The notes: generated by a model from the letters alone, not told the origin. DNA of 64,000 nucleotides from Chlorocebus sabaeus (GCF_047675955.1 NC_132928.1:50276889-50340888); one strand, 5' to 3'. Numbered from the stretch's first letter, positions 1 to 11,993 are shown. Translations and numbers: made by a program.

Positions 1-51
1 TCTCCACTGTGTGTGTCTCTCTCTCTATATGTATAATTTCCCCCACTATAA
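1..51. other. intron sequence, TC/TG-rich
   Basis: Short pyrimidine-rich and TG-rich stretch left of the first Alu. Nothing else is recognisable. Confidence 0.4.
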
Positions 52-345
52 AGGGTCCAGGCATGGTGGCTCATATCTGTAATACCAGCACTTTAGGAGG
101 CCGAGGTAAGACGATCACTTGAGACTGGGAGTTCAAGACCAGCCTGGGCAACATAGCAAGATCCCATCTCTATTTTAAAAAATTTAAAAATTAGCTAGGC
201 ATGGTGGTGCATAACTGTAGTCCTAGCTATTCAAGAGGCTGAGGTAGGAGGATCATTTGAGCCCCAGAGTTCGAGGTTACAGTGAGCTATGATGACACCA
301 CAGCACTCCAACCTGGGTGACAGAGCAAGACTCTGTCTCTAAAAC
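52..345 (+). repeat. AluJ-type SINE
   Basis: Full-length dimeric Alu with the GCACTTTAGGAGGCCGAG box, an A-rich middle linker and a GACAGAGCAAGACTCTGTCTC 3' end. Many CpG losses and the 'cttgagactgggagttcaagacc' style place it with the oldest (J) subfamily. The tail has become a short ATGT repeat (343-370), which directly abuts the donor side of the exon at 399-512. Confidence 0.9.
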
Positions 346-398
346 ATATATATGTATGTATGTATATAGGAGGAAAAACAAATACCAAATAATCTTAC

Positions 399-512
399 TT
401 CTTCTGCTCTCTCTTTATTTTCCTCCTGAAGTTTCCTATCCTCCTTACTTTCTTCTTCATCCTCTTGAAGAGACTCATCTATTTCAGGCTCAATGAATTC
501 TTTTACAGCCTC
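399..512 (-). CDS. AXDND1: Coding exon 6 of 6 seen; AXDND1-like
   Basis: Internal coding exon on the minus strand, 114 nt, exactly 38 codons in phase 0. Reading down the minus strand, the acceptor is ..CTCACAG before GAGGCTGTA and the donor is GAAGAA followed by GTAAGATT. The peptide begins EAVKEFIEPEID and is strongly acidic and lysine-rich, as expected for a coiled-coil or low-complexity tail. It joins in frame to the exon at 17751-17858 (..QLLEE then EAVKEF..). The downstream exon lies beyond the left window edge. Identification as AXDND1 rests on recalled family sequence, not a search. Confidence 0.75.
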
Positions 513-555
513 CTGTGAGATGAAACAGTATGATGATTAAAGGATGTATATAAAT

Positions 556-1053
556 ATTAGCAATTATTTGTTCAAAAATATTTAATGAGCACTAATCCTG
601 CAACTGGGTACTGTGCTAGTGACAAGGATACAAAGGTTGATAAAAATAGTCCCTGTCCTTAAGAAACTTATAATTTCATGGACAAGAATATACCATGAAT
701 GCATATAGTCACATAGTAGGAGCACCTGATTTAGACAAGGTAGGGGACTGGGTAAAAGAGGGAGTTGGTCAAGAATGTTTCCTGAAGGAGATAATGTTTG
801 AGTTTTTTCTTGAAGGATGGGGAAGGAAAAGAAGGAGCCCTGGGCAGAGGATGTTGTATGTACATGATTGGTTCTGAGGGAGTCTAGTTCAACAGGACAA
901 AAACTGGGAGACAAATGAACAGGAGTGCAATCATAGAGAAAGGGCGAGACTGTCAAGCCAGGGAGATGATTGGCTCTTATCCTGAAGGCAATGAGGCTCT
1001 AATAAATTGACTGATTTGCTTTGCATTTCAAAACAATCATTCTAGCAACAGGA
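556..1053. repeat. Ancient mammalian interspersed repeat, family unsure
   Basis: The segment begins with a motif common in old mammalian repeats (aatatttaatgagcact...ctgggtactgtgctag...gatacaaagg) and continues with the usual 'ctgaaggagataatgtttgag' block. It is interrupted by the Alu at 1054 and seems to resume after 1345 (gttgctggaatgaagagaag). No gene is seen. The short open frames here are not conserved-looking. Confidence 0.45.
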
Positions 1054-1289
1054 GACACTTTGGGAGGCCGAGGCGGGCGGATCACAAGGTCAGGAGATCG
1101 AGACCATGGTGAAACCCCGTCTCTACTAAAAATAGAAAAAATTAGCCGGGCGCAGTGGCGGGCGCCTGTAGTCCCAGCTACTCGGGAGGCTGAGGCAGGA
1201 GAATGGCGTGAACCCGGGAGGCGGAGCTTGCAGTGAGCCGAGATTGCGCCACTGCACTCCAGCCTGGGCGACAGAGCGAGACTCCGTCT

Positions 1290-1321
<32 letters not shown>
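1054..1321 (+). repeat. AluY with 12-bp Yd-type deletion, 5' truncated
   Basis: Starts inside the left monomer at 'cactttgggaggccgaggcgg', so about 35 nt are missing at the 5' end. CpGs are largely intact and the A tail is about 30 nt, so it is young. Between 'gatcgagaccat' and 'ggtgaaacc' the 12 bases normally present (cctggctaacac) are absent, which is the deletion that defines the AluYd lineage. Confidence 0.85.
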
Positions 1322-1324
<3 letters not shown>

Positions 1325-1802
1325 AGAGGAAGAAAGGGAAGGAGAGGAAGAGAAAAGGAGCGTGAACAAAATAGCGGTTGCTGGAATGAAGAGAAGGAAA
1401 AGGAAGATTTAAAAGATATTTAAGAGGTAAGTCCGAGTGATTGACTGGATGGACACGGGATGGTTAGGGAAAAGGTACATCTTAAATGACACTTAGTTTA
1501 TAATTTAGACCACTAGAGAGATGACAATGCCATTCACAGAGATAATGAACAAAACTGGATAAACAGGTTTGGAGAGAGAGAGGAGTTCAGATTAGGCTGT
1601 GAAGGTTTGAGGTACCATTGAGATATCCAAGAGAAAATATCCAGCAAGTAGCTGAATATATGGATCTGGAGTTTAAGATGAAAGAATTTGGGCTAAAAAT
1701 AGAGATCTGACAGTTACCTGCATTTAATTAAAGCCAAGAAAGTAAATTATATCCTAAAGGCAAACTTGTGACGTAGCCAGAGAATCAGACAGTAACCCAG
1801 TT
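1322..1802. other. intron, old repeat remnant; purine-rich start
   Basis: Purine-rich stretch 1322-1400, then sequence resembling the distal part of the old repeat at 556-1053. No exon with consistent splice sites was found. Confidence 0.4.
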
Positions 1803-2393
1803 ACATAAAATGCTAGAGATCTATGGAAAACAGTGTGCCGATTCCTTAAAGAACTAAAAATAGATCTACCATTCGATCCAGCAATCCCACTCCTGGGTAT
1901 CTATCCAGAGAAAAAGCAGTCATTATATGAAAAAGATGATTGTACACACATGTTTATAGCAGCACAATTCACAATTGCAAAAATATGGAACCAACCCAAA
2001 TGCCCATCAATCAATGAGTGAATAAAGAAAATGTGGTATATATACACCATGGAATACCACTCAGCCATAAAAAGGAATTAAATAATGGCATTTGGAGACT
2101 GTTATTCTAAGTGAAGTAACTCAGGAATGGAAAACCAAATATTGTATGTTCTCACTCATAAGTGGGAGCTAAGCTATGAGAACACAAAGCCATAAGAATG
2201 ATACAATGGACTTCAGAGATTCAGGGGAAAAGGGTGGGAGGTGAGGAGGGATAAAAGACTACACATTGGGTACAGTGTACACTGCTTGGGTGATGGGTGC
2301 ACCAAAATCTGAGAAATTATCACTAAAGAACTTACTCATGTAACCAACTATGACCTGTTTACCAAAAACCTATTGGGAAAAAAAAAAGGAATG
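1803..2393 (+). repeat. L1PB-type 3' end, 5' truncated
   Basis: Contains the last part of L1 ORF2 (LLGIYPEKKQSLYEKDD, then the 'atatacaccatggaatacc' block) and a 3'UTR with 'gggtgatgggtgcaccaaaatctgagaaat' style text, ending in an A run near 2393. The 3'UTR matches that of the nearly complete element at 9525-16388, so the same subfamily (L1PB) is likely. Confidence 0.85.
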
Positions 2394-3065
2394 ATGTTCT
2401 GATGCAGGCAACAATGTGGCTGACCTTTGAAAACACTATGCTAAGTGAAATAAGCACAAAAGGGCCGGGTGTGGTGGCTCAAGCCTGTAATGCCAGCACT
2501 TTGGGAGGCCAAGATGGGCGGATCACAAGGTCAGGAGATCGAGATCATCCTGGCTAATACAGTGAAACCCCGTCTCTACTAAAAAAATACAAAAAACTAG
2601 CCAGGTGAGGTGGCGAGCGCCTGTAGTCCCAGCTACTCGGGAGGCTGAGGCAGGAGAATGGCGTAAACCCGGGAAGCGGAGCTTGCAGTGAGCTGGGATC
2701 GGGCCACTGCACTCCAGCCTGGGCGACAGAGCGAGACTCCGTCTCAAAAAAAAAAAAAAGAAAAGAAAAGAAAAAAAAAAAGAAATAAGCACAAAAGGCC
2801 ACATATTGTATAATTCCATTTACATGAGATGTCCAGAACAGGCAAATCCATAGAGCCAGAAAATGTGTAGTGTTTCCAGGGCCTGAGAAGAAAGAGGAAA
2901 TTTGAGTGACTGTTAATCAGTATGGATTTTCTTTTTGGGAATGATAAAAATGTTCTGGAATTGAATAGTGATTATCACTGCACAACTTTGTGAATATACT
3001 ACAAACTATTACTGAATTGTACATATTACATGAATTGTATCTCAATAAAGCTGTTATTTTTAGAA
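2394..3065 (+). repeat. L1M 3' end, split by an Alu
   Basis: Flanks 2394-2462 and 2782-3065 read as one old L1 3' end ('gaaaacactatgctaagtgaaataagc ... ccacatattgtataattccattt ... gaattgtatctcaataaagctgtt'). The AluYRa at 2463 sits between them. Confidence 0.75.
2463..2781 (+). repeat. AluYRa (Old World monkey lineage) with target-site duplication
   Basis: Full-length young Alu flanked by a perfect 16-bp duplication GAAATAAGCACAAAAG (2447-2462 and 2782-2797). It shows the AluYRa marks: 'aaaaactagcc' instead of 'aaaattagcc', 'aggtgaggtggcg', 'atggcgtaaaccc' instead of gtgaaccc, and 'gagctgggatcgggccactgc'. The tail is A-rich with G interruptions. Confidence 0.85.
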
Positions 3066-3165
3066 AAATAATTTGGCCACTCCACATTGTATACATACTT
3101 CAAAACATCATGTTGTACACAATGAAAATACACAATCTTTATTTGTCAATTAAAATAAATAGGAA
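3066..3165 (+). repeat. L1MA/L1MB 3' terminal fragment
   Basis: Contains 'caaaacatcatgttgtacacaatgaaaatacacaatctttatttgtcaatt', the terminal 3'UTR motif of middle-aged L1, followed by an A-rich tail. Confidence 0.65.
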
Positions 3166-4029
3166 ATCGCTGCCTCAAAAAAAATCAGATGAAATCAAAG
3201 CCTATACTCAAGGAAAACAATAATAGATTTTCAAATCTCTGAAAAAAAATAAAATAAAATGCTAGGGAAGAAAGAGGAGCCTGAAAAGGCAGCCAGAAGT
3301 AGCCTCTGAAGTATGAGAGGCCACGAGGAAAGCCAAAAGAGAAGAAAGAAGGAATCATCAGTGTTGAACACCTCAAAGGAGTCTACTCATAGAGATTTAA
3401 AACCATCCTCTGGATGTTTACAGCACCAATATTTATAAAAGCAAAAGCTAGCAATAAGCTCAATGCCCACAACAGGAAAATGCATACACAAATTATGGTG
3501 TAAGCCATATAACAAAATGCTTTATAGCAATGTTAAATTATGCTATAGAAATATGTATATAGTATAGAAAAATAGTCACAATGTATTAGGATATTTTTAC
3601 AAAATGAAAATACTTTTTTCTTGGTAATATTTTTGCTGTAAAATATTTGAACACTACAGAGGAATTAAGAATCTTAACGCTCAAAGAGTTAATAATTTCT
3701 ATCAGTTTGCTGAATATTCTTCTAGAATGCTTTTTGCACCTATAAACATTTTAATATAAATGAGATAATATAACTTATATTCTATAATCTACTTTTCTCA
3801 ATAATATATCATGGATTATATTTATTTAACTACTTAAACATCTACTTCATCTGCATAGAACTCCATCATTTCAATGTACCATATTGTATTTAACTAATCT
3901 ACTGATCAACATTCATATTGTTTCTAGTATTTTGCTATTATACTATGCTGTAATAAACATTCTTTTACAGCTATATCATATACTAGAATTATCAAAAAGA
4001 CTACAAAAGTTATATTTAACCTATTTAAA
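3166..4029. other. intron; part resembles antisense old L1 3'UTR
   Basis: AT-rich. 3830-3990 ('ctgatcaacattcatattg...ctatgctgtaataaacattc') resembles an antisense L1M 3' region. The remainder is unassigned. No exon is supported. Confidence 0.35.
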
Positions 4030-4325
4030 GAAATAAGAGAGTGAAAATATGAGCAGAGAGAGAAAGATTACAAAAATGCTCAGACTTGAAAAAGAATCAA
4101 ATAGGACTTCAGCAATTTAACTGTAAAACTCAACAGAAAGGTTTAATGGCAGACGAAATTCAATTGGAGGGCAAATTAGTGAACTGGATGGTAAGCCAGA
4201 AAAATTATTCAGGATGCAATACAGAGAAATAGAGAGATAGAGAATATGGAAGAAGGTTAAGAGACATGGGGGATTGATTCCAACACACATTCATTTAGAG
4301 TTCTAGAAGGAAAGAAGAGAGCAGA

Positions 4326-4436
4326 GTTGATGGGTGCAGCACACCAACATGTCACAAGTATAAATATGTAACAAACCTGCACGTTGTGCACGTGTACCCT
4401 AGAACTTAAAGTATAATTTTAAAAAAAGAGAGAGAG
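4326..4436 (+). repeat. Short L1PA 3' end insertion
   Basis: Only the last ~110 nt of a young-type L1 3'UTR ('gttgatgggtgcagcacacc...ctgcacgttgtgcac...gaacttaaagtataat') and tail. Imperfect flanking repeats (aaagaagagagca / aaagaagacagca) suggest a severely 5'-truncated insertion into the older L1M ORF1. Confidence 0.75.
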
Positions 4437-5289
4437 AGAGGAAAAAAAAGAAGACAGCAAATGCAGTAGAGGCAATATTTGAATAGATGATGACTGATAA
4501 TTTTCCAGATCTAACAAAAGATACCAAACTAAAGATTCAGGAAATCAAGAGAATCCCAAGCAAAATTTTAAAAGAAAAGAAAATCCATCTCCACATTAAT
4601 CTGAGCAAAGACAAAAAGATGATCTTAAAAACAGTCAGAGAGAAGAGATGAATTAACTTCAAAGAAACAGACAGTTGGATTCTCAATGGTCAGTTCAATA
4701 ACAACAAAAACCAGAAAATAGTAAAAATAATAATGATGTGCTGAGATAAAAGAATACCATCCTAGAATTAATAGCATACCCAGCAAAAAAATGAGGGTGA
4801 AATAAAGGCATTTTCAGACAAATGAAAACTGAGTTTGCCACCAGGAGATCTTCACTAAAGAAAATTCTAAAGGTTAAGGCAGAAGAAAAATAACCCAAGG
4901 TGGATATCTGAGACTTCTGAAGAAAGAACAAATAAATTAACTTATAAATCAGCTCCAATGCCAGCATATTTCTTAAAGGTAAATCACTAAAGGCATTCCT
5001 GCTAAAGTCAGAAGCAAGAAAAGGATGCTTGTTATTTCCACTGCTATTTAATATTGAATTGGAAGAATTACTCAATACAATTAAACAAGAAAAAGCAACT
5101 AGAAGTATCTATCAGAATTGAAAAGAAAGAGGTAAAACTATCCCTATTTGTAGGTGATTTGATTAAGTATTTAGAAAACCCCAAATAATCCACTGAAAAA
5201 CTACTAAAAATAGTAAGAGGAGGAGCAGCAAAAAGAGGAGAAAAAAACACAATATGAGAATTTAGTAAAGTCACAGCACGTAAAATTAA

Positions 5290-5580
5290 AGTAAGAATGG
5301 TGGCGAACATCTGTAATCCTAGCACTTTGGGAGGCTGAGGCAGGAGGATCACTGGAGCCTAGGAATTCAAGCCAGCCTAGGCAACATAGCAAGACCCTGT
5401 CTCTATGAAAATTTAAAAATTAGCCAGGCATGGTGTCATGCACCTATAATCCTACCTACTCAGGAGGCTGAGGTGGAAGGATTGCTTGAGCACAGGAGGT
5501 CAAGGCTGCAGTGAGCCATGACTAGACCACTGAACTCCAGCCTGGGTGACAGAGTATGATCTGATCTCAAAATATAAAAC
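5290..5580 (+). repeat. AluJ-type SINE
   Basis: Full dimer with box-B-like 'ggaattcaagccagcctagg' and right-arm end 'cactgaactccagcctgggtgacagagt'. It is highly diverged and is followed by an A/T-rich tail with (AAATT)n. Confidence 0.85.
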
Positions 5581-5910
5581 AAAATTAAATTAAATTAAAA
5601 TACAGAAATTGATTATATATATTATATATACACATAGTTACTAGTTAGAACATATAATGGAAAAGAATGTCTCATTTAAAATAGCAAAAAATAAAATACT
5701 CAGGCATAAACCTAATAAATGTACAAAATGCAAACAAATAAGACATGATTGACAGGCATAAAAGTAGACATCCTATATTCCATATTCTTGGATAACACAA
5801 TTCAGCATCATAAACGTGTCTGCTCTAAGTTAATATATAAATTTAATATTATACTGGTTTTTAAAAGTCATATTTTTAAGAACTAGATTATAAAGTTATA
5901 TAGAAAAGTA

Positions 5911-5988
5911 GCCAGGTGGCAGGAGGATCACTTAAGCCCAGGAGTTTGAGACCAGCCTAGGCAACATCAAGACCCTGTCTCTAAAGAA

Positions 5989-6019
<31 letters not shown>

Positions 6020-6020
6020 A
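5911..6020 (+). repeat. Alu fragment with (AAAT)n tail
   Basis: Partial Alu monomer 'aggaggatcacttaagcccaggagtttgagacc...agaccctgtctctaa' (to about 5985), followed by an AAAT tetranucleotide run to 6020. Confidence 0.75.
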
Positions 6021-6111
6021 TGGAAGAATAAGTGAGCAAGAATAGCAATGAAATGTCTGAAAAAGATCCATGAAGAGAGCTGGTCTTACCAGATATGAAA
6101 ATGTATCATAA

Positions 6112-9100
6112 GAAAGTCAAACTATCCCTGTTTGCAGATGACATGATCCTATATCTAGAAAACCTAATTGTCTCAGCCCAAAAGCTTCTTAAGCTGATAA
6201 ACAACTTCAACAAAGTCTCAGGATACAAAATCAACATGCGAAAATCACTAGCATTCCTATACATCAACAACAGTCAAGCCAAGAGCCAAATCACAAACAA
6301 ACTCCCATTCACAATTGCCACAAAAAGAATAAAATACCTAAGGAATATAGCTAACTAGGGAAGCAAAATATCTCTAAAAGGAGAACTACAAACCACTGCT
6401 CAAAGAAATCACAGATGACACAAATGGAAAAACATTCCATACTCATAAATAGGAGGAATCAATATTGTTAAAATGGCCATACTGTCAAGGGCAATTTATA
6501 GATTCAGTGCTATTCCTATCAAACTACCATTGACATTCTTCACAGAACTAGACAAAACTATTTTAAAATTCATATGGAATCAAGAAGAAGGCTGAATAGC
6601 AAGGCAATCCTAAGAAAAAAGAAAAAAACTGAAGGCATTACACTACCCAACTTCAAAGTATAGTACAGGGCTACAGTAACCAAAACAGCATGGTATGATA
6701 CAAGAACAGACACATACACCAATACCTAGAAATAAGACTTCACACTGACAAACCATCTGATCTTCAACAAAGCTGACAAAAACAAGCAATAGGGAAAGAA
6801 TTCCCTATTCAATAAATGGTGCTGGGATAACTGGATAGCCATATGGAGAAAATTGAAACCAGAACCCTTCCTTATGCCATATACAAAAATTAACTGAAGA
6901 TGGGATTAAAGGCTTAAATGTAAAACCCAAAACTATAAAAACCCTGGAAGACAACCTAGGCAATACCATTCTGGACATAGAAATGGGGAAAGATTTCACA
7001 ATGAAGATGCCAAAAACAATTGCAACAGAAGCAAAAATTGACAAATGGGATCTAATTAAATTAAAGAGCTTCTGGACAGTAAAAGAAACTATCCATAGAG
7101 TAAACAGACAACCTACAGAGTGGGAGAAAATTTTTGCAAACTATGTATCCGACGAAGGTCTAATATCCAACATCTACGAGAAACTTAAACAAATTTACAA
7201 GCAAAAAACGACTTCATGTCTAAAACACCAAAAGCAACGGCAGCAAAAGCCAAAATTGACAAATGGGATCTAATTAAACTAAAGAGCTTCTGCACAGCAA
7301 AAGAAACTACCATCAGAGTGAACAGGCAACCTACAGAATGGGAGAAAATTTTTGCAATCTACTCATCTGACAAAGGGCTAATATCCAGAACCTACAAAGA
7401 ACTCAAACAAATTTACAAGAAAAAAACAAACAACCCCATCAAAAGTGGGCAAAGGATATGAACAGACATTTCTCAAAAGAAGACATTCATACAGCCAACA
7501 GACACATGAAAAAATGCTTATCATCACTGGCCATCAGAGAAATGCAAATCAAAACCACAATGAGATACCATCTCACACCAGTTAGAATGGCGATCATTCA
7601 AAAGTCAGGAAACAACAGGTGCTGGAGAGGATGTGGAGAAATAGGAACTCTTTTACACTGTTGGTGGGATTGTAAACTAGTTCAACCATTATGGAAAACA
7701 GTATGGCAATTCCTCAAGGATCTAGAACTAGATGTACCATATGACCCAGCCATCTCATTACTGGGTATATACCCAAAGGATTATAAATCATGCTGCTATA
7801 AAGACACATGCACACGTATGTTTATTGCGGCACTATTCACAATAGCAAAGACTTGGAATCAACCCAAATGTCCATCAGTGACAGACTGGATTAAGAAAAT
7901 GTGGCACATATACACCATGGAATATTATGCAGCCATAAAAAAGGATAAGTTTGTGTCCTTTGTAGGGACATGGATACAGCTGGAAACCATCATTCTCAGC
8001 AAACTATCACAAGAACAGAAAACCAAACACCGCATGTTCTCACTCATAGGTGGGAACTGAACAATGAGATCACTTGGACTCAGGAAGGGGAACATCACAC
8101 ACAGGGGCCTATCATGGGGAGGGGGGAGGTGGAGGGATTGCATTGGGAGTTATACCTGATGCAAATGACGAATTGATGGGTGCTGACGAGTTGATGGGTG
8201 CAGCACACCAACATGGCACAAGTATACATATGTAACAAACCTGCACACTATGCACATGTACCCTAGAACTTAAAGTATTAAAAAAAAAAAAAGTGGGCAA
8301 AGAACATGAACAGACACTTTTCAAAAGACATAAATGTGGCCAACAATCATATGAGAAAAAGCTCAACATCACTGATCATTAGAGAAATACAAATCAAAAC
8401 CATAATGAGATACCATCTAACACCAGTCAGAATGGCAACTATTACAAAGTCAAAAAATAACAGATGCTGGCAAGGTTGTGGAGAGAAAGGATCACTTATA
8501 CACTGTCAGTGGGAGTGTAAATTAGTTCAGCCATAGTGGAAGACAGTGTGGTGACTCTTCAAAGATCCAAAGACAGAAATGCCATTTGACCCAGCAATCC
8601 CATTACTAAGTATATACCGGAAGGAATATAAATCATTCTATGGTAAAGACACATGCATGCATATGTTCATTGCAGCACTATTCATAACACCAATGACACG
8701 GAATTAACCTAAATATCCATCAATGATAGACTGGATAAAGAGAATGCAGTACATATACACCATGGAATGCAATGTAGCCATAAAAAGAATGAGATCATGT
8801 CCTTTGCAGGGACATGGATGGAGCTACTAGAGGCCATTATCCTTAGCAAACTAATACAGGAAGAGAAAACCAAATACTACATGTTTTCCCTTTTAAGCTA
8901 AATGATGAGACCACATGGACACATAAAGGGGAACAACACGTACTGGGGCCTTTAGGATGGTGGAGGTTGGGCAGAGGGAGAGGATCAAGAAAAACAACGG
9001 AAGGGTACTAGGCTTAATACCAAGGTGATGAAATAATCTGTACAACAAACCTCCATGACACAAGTTTACCTTTGTGACAAACCTGCACATGTACCCCTGA

Positions 9101-9131
9101 ACTTAAAATAAAAGTCAAAAAAAAAAAAGAA
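6112..9131 (+). mobile_element. 5'-truncated L1PA-type element with 15-bp TSD
   Basis: Flanked by the perfect repeat GAAAATGTATCATAA at 6097-6111 and 9132-9146. It starts in the reverse transcriptase just before the catalytic motif (LFADDMILYLEN near 6130). 6112-7208 and 8291-9131 form one element of about 1.9 kb with the old-type 3'UTR ('ataatctgtacaacaaacc...gtacccctgaacttaaaataaaag'), interrupted by a younger L1. The reading frame contains stops (for example at 6356), so it is dead. Confidence 0.88.
7209..8290 (+). mobile_element. Young L1PA, 5' truncated, nested in the previous L1
   Basis: Begins mid-ORF2 and ends with the young 3'UTR ('agcacaccaacatggcacaagtatacat...ctagaacttaaagta') and an A tail. 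The C-terminal ORF2 frame 7458-8060 is open to its natural end (..KHRMFSLIGGN) and keeps the Cys/His knuckle CWRGCGEIGTLLHCWWDC. The frame upstream (7216-7461) is offset because an A is missing in the 'atcaaaagtgggc' run. Host L1 sequence repeats on both sides (6980-7206 resembles 7215-7440), so it looks like a tandem duplication but is a nested insertion. Confidence 0.88.
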
Positions 9132-10927
9132 GAAAATGTATCATAAAGCCTCAATAATTAAGATATTGTGGTAATGACCCATTAATAGATCAATAGAAAA
9201 GAACAGAAAATCAAAAAATAGACTTAGGTTGAATACAGTTGTTTTCAAATGTTGGAAATATTATAATATGGAAGACAAATCAGCCCTGTTCATATTAACT
9301 ACAAAAGACTGAACTAGGACCAGTAGGTAGAAAAAGCTAAAGTTACAAGGAGACATTACATTTAGTTCAATAGAAAGAATTAATGTTCTAATACTCAGCA
9401 CTCACCAAAAATGAATGGAGTCTTTCTGAAAGTAGTTCTCTGTCACTTCAGATATTCAAACTTAGGCATAATGATCAAGTATGGATATTACATTAAGATT
9501 CATCATCAGATAAAAGAGAAGATCATCATGGTGGATGGGAGGTAGGACTAGATTGTAGCTCTGACTCAGATGGATAGATGGTGTGTGGAGGCTCGCATCA
9601 GAAATTTTAGCTCCAGAATGACTGCAAGAACAAAGCAAGAATCCCAAGAGGACCCACAGACCCTCCGAAGGGAGCAGACTGCTCCTGTAGGACCCAGGAG
9701 ACACCCCAAATACTGTGAGTGCTGAAACTGTAGAAGTGGGAAGGGGAGACCCTCTTCTCCCAAACACACCCCCACTGGGGAAACCGAAGGTCTAGTTTGC
9801 AAGAGAAGTTTCCAACCTTACCTGGAACTGAGTCAATTTAGAGAGCTGAGCAAAATACAGGAGTAGAGGAAGCAGCAGGAAAGGCCCTGGGAGCTCGCTG
9901 GGTCCCCAAGCAGGTCATTCCTGCCTGGCACCAAGGGACCCTTCAGGAGGGCAGCCAGAGGTGCAGGGGAAAACGCCACAGGGAGAAGGAAGTCTCCAGC
10001 TGAACTTTGCAACAATTTGAATAGGGCAAGGTGCCTCCTGGCCAGAACTCAGGGGAGGGTGTGAATCCACCATGCAGACTCCACCAGTGGAAGAAGAACA
10101 AAAACCCTTTTCTTTTGCTGGAAGGCAGGTAACATGGGACCGGTTCTCAAGCCCTGCTTGCCCACTGCCTGGAAACAGCATCGGGGCTGTTAGTGGGGGC
10201 ATGGTGGGAATAAGACCTGCCCTTCAGATTGTGTGGAGGCTGGGTGAGGTCTGTGACTGCTGACTTGCCCCCACTTCCCTGACAACCTGCATGACTCAGC
10301 AGAGGCAGCCACAATCCTCCTAGGTACATAATTCCACTGACCTGGGAAACTCACCCCCATTCCCCACAGCAGACACAGCAAGACCTGCCCAAGAAGAATC
10401 TGAGCTCAGACCACGCCTAGCCCTGCCCCCACCTGGTAGCTGAAGACAAAAGGTGGGTAGGGTATGTGAAGACATACACTCTTGGGAGTTCTGGGGCTCT
10501 GCCCACCACCAGTTCCTCTCCATACTATCACAGCTGATGCTCTCTGAAAGTGCCACCTCCTGGCAGGAGACCAACCAGCACAAAAACACAACATTAAACC
10601 ACCAAAGCTAAGAACCCTCACAAACTGTTTCACCGCCGCTGCCACCTCCACTAGAACAGGTGCTGGTATCCACAGCTGAGGAAGTCATAGACAGTTCACA
10701 TCACAGGACTCTGTGCAGACAACCCCCAGGACCAGCCCAGAGCCAGGTAGCCTTGCTGGGTGGCTAGACCAAGAAGAGAGATAACAATCACTGCAGCTCA
10801 GCTCATAGGAAGCCATGTCCATAGGAAAAGGGGGGAGAGTATTACATCAAGGGAAAACCCCATGGGACTAAATAATCTGAACAAAAGACTTCAGCCCTAG
10901 ACCTTCCCTCTGACAGAGCCTACCCAA

Positions 10928-11993
10928 ATGAGAAGGAACCAGAAAACCAACTCTGGTAATATGGCAAAACAAGGTTCTTTAACACACCCAAAAAATCACA
11001 CTAGCTCACCAGCAATGGTTCCACACCAAGAAGAAATCCCTGATTTACATGAAAAAGAATTCGGGAGATTAGTTATTAAGCTAATCAGGCAGGCACCGGA
11101 GAAAGGCAAAGCCCAATGCAAGGAAATCCAAAAAATAACACAAGAAGCAAAGGGAAAAATATTCAAGGAAATAGCTACCACAAAGAAAAAGCAATCAAAA
11201 CTTCAGGGAAATTGGGCACACTTATAGTACTGCAAAATGCTCTAGAAAGTCTTAGCAATAGAATTGAACAAATAGAAGAAAGAAATTCAGAGCTCGAAGA
11301 CAAGGTCTTTGAATTAACCCAATCCAACAAAGACAAAGAAAAAAGAAAAAGAAAATATGAGCAAAGCCTCTAAGAAGTCTGGGATTATGTTAAAAGACCA
11401 AACCTAAGAATAATTGATGTTCCTAAGAAAGAAGAGAAATCTAAAAGTTTGGAAAACATATTTGGGGGAATAATTGAGGAGAACTTCCCCAGCCTTGCTA
11501 GAGACCTAGACAAGCAAACACAAGAAGCACAAAGAACACCTGGGAAATTCAGCACAAAAAAATCATCGCCTAGGCACATTGTCTTCAGGTTATCTAAAGT
11601 TAAGATGAAGGAAAGAATCTTAAAGTTATCTTCAGGTTATCTAAAGTTAAGATGAAGGAAAGAATCTCAACAGTTGTGAGACAAAAGCATCAGGTATCCC
11701 ATAAAGGAAAACCTATCAGATTAACAGCAGTTTTCTCAGCAGAAACCCTACAAGCTAGAAGGGATTGGGGCCCTATCTTAAGCCTCCTCAAACAAAACAA
11801 TTAGCAGCCAAGAATTTTGTATCCAGCAAAACTAAGCATCATATATGAAGGAAAGATACAGTCTTTTCCAGACAAACAAATGCTGAGAGAATTCACCACT
11901 CACAAGCCACCACTACAAGAACTGCTAAAAAGAGCTCTAAATCTTGAAGCAAATCCTGGAAACACATCAAAACAGAACTTCTTTAAAGCATAA
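10928..11993 (+). pseudogene. L1PB ORF1 remnant (RNA-binding chaperone)
   Basis: The frame opens at ATG 10928 (MRRNQKTNSGNMAKQG). The coiled-coil region, rich in E/K/Q (IEQIEERNSELEDKVFEL), is at about 11240-11330, and the RNA-recognition part begins after RHIVFRLSKVKMKE (11570-11620). The frame breaks at 11227 and 11373, and a 47-bp tandem duplication at 11582-11667 adds another disruption. In intact elements the product coats L1 RNA in the cytoplasm; this copy cannot encode it. Confidence 0.85.
11582..11667 (+). repeat. 47-bp tandem duplication within L1 ORF1
   Basis: The block TCTTCAGGTTATCTAAAG...GAAAGAATCT (39 nt identical) occurs at 11582-11620 and again at 11629-11667, a period of 47 nt. 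This shifts the frame of ORF1 (47 is not divisible by 3). Confidence 0.9.

Larger units (their letters stand above)
4030..9524 (+). repeat. L1M remnant (ORF1/ORF2) hosting later insertions
   Basis: Old L1 in sense. 4030-4325 and 4450-4930 read as ORF1, 4930-5270 jumps to ORF2 RT with an internal deletion, and 5640-5890 and 9147-9440 are more distal ORF2. It is interrupted by an L1 3' fragment (4326), an AluJ (5290), an Alu fragment (5911) and the 3-kb L1 at 6112. It is cut off on the right by the L1PB that begins at 9525. Confidence 0.65.

Noticed and set aside
7458..8060. 200-codon open frame, protein-like
   Set aside because: C-terminus of LINE-1 ORF2 in a truncated element, not an independent gene.
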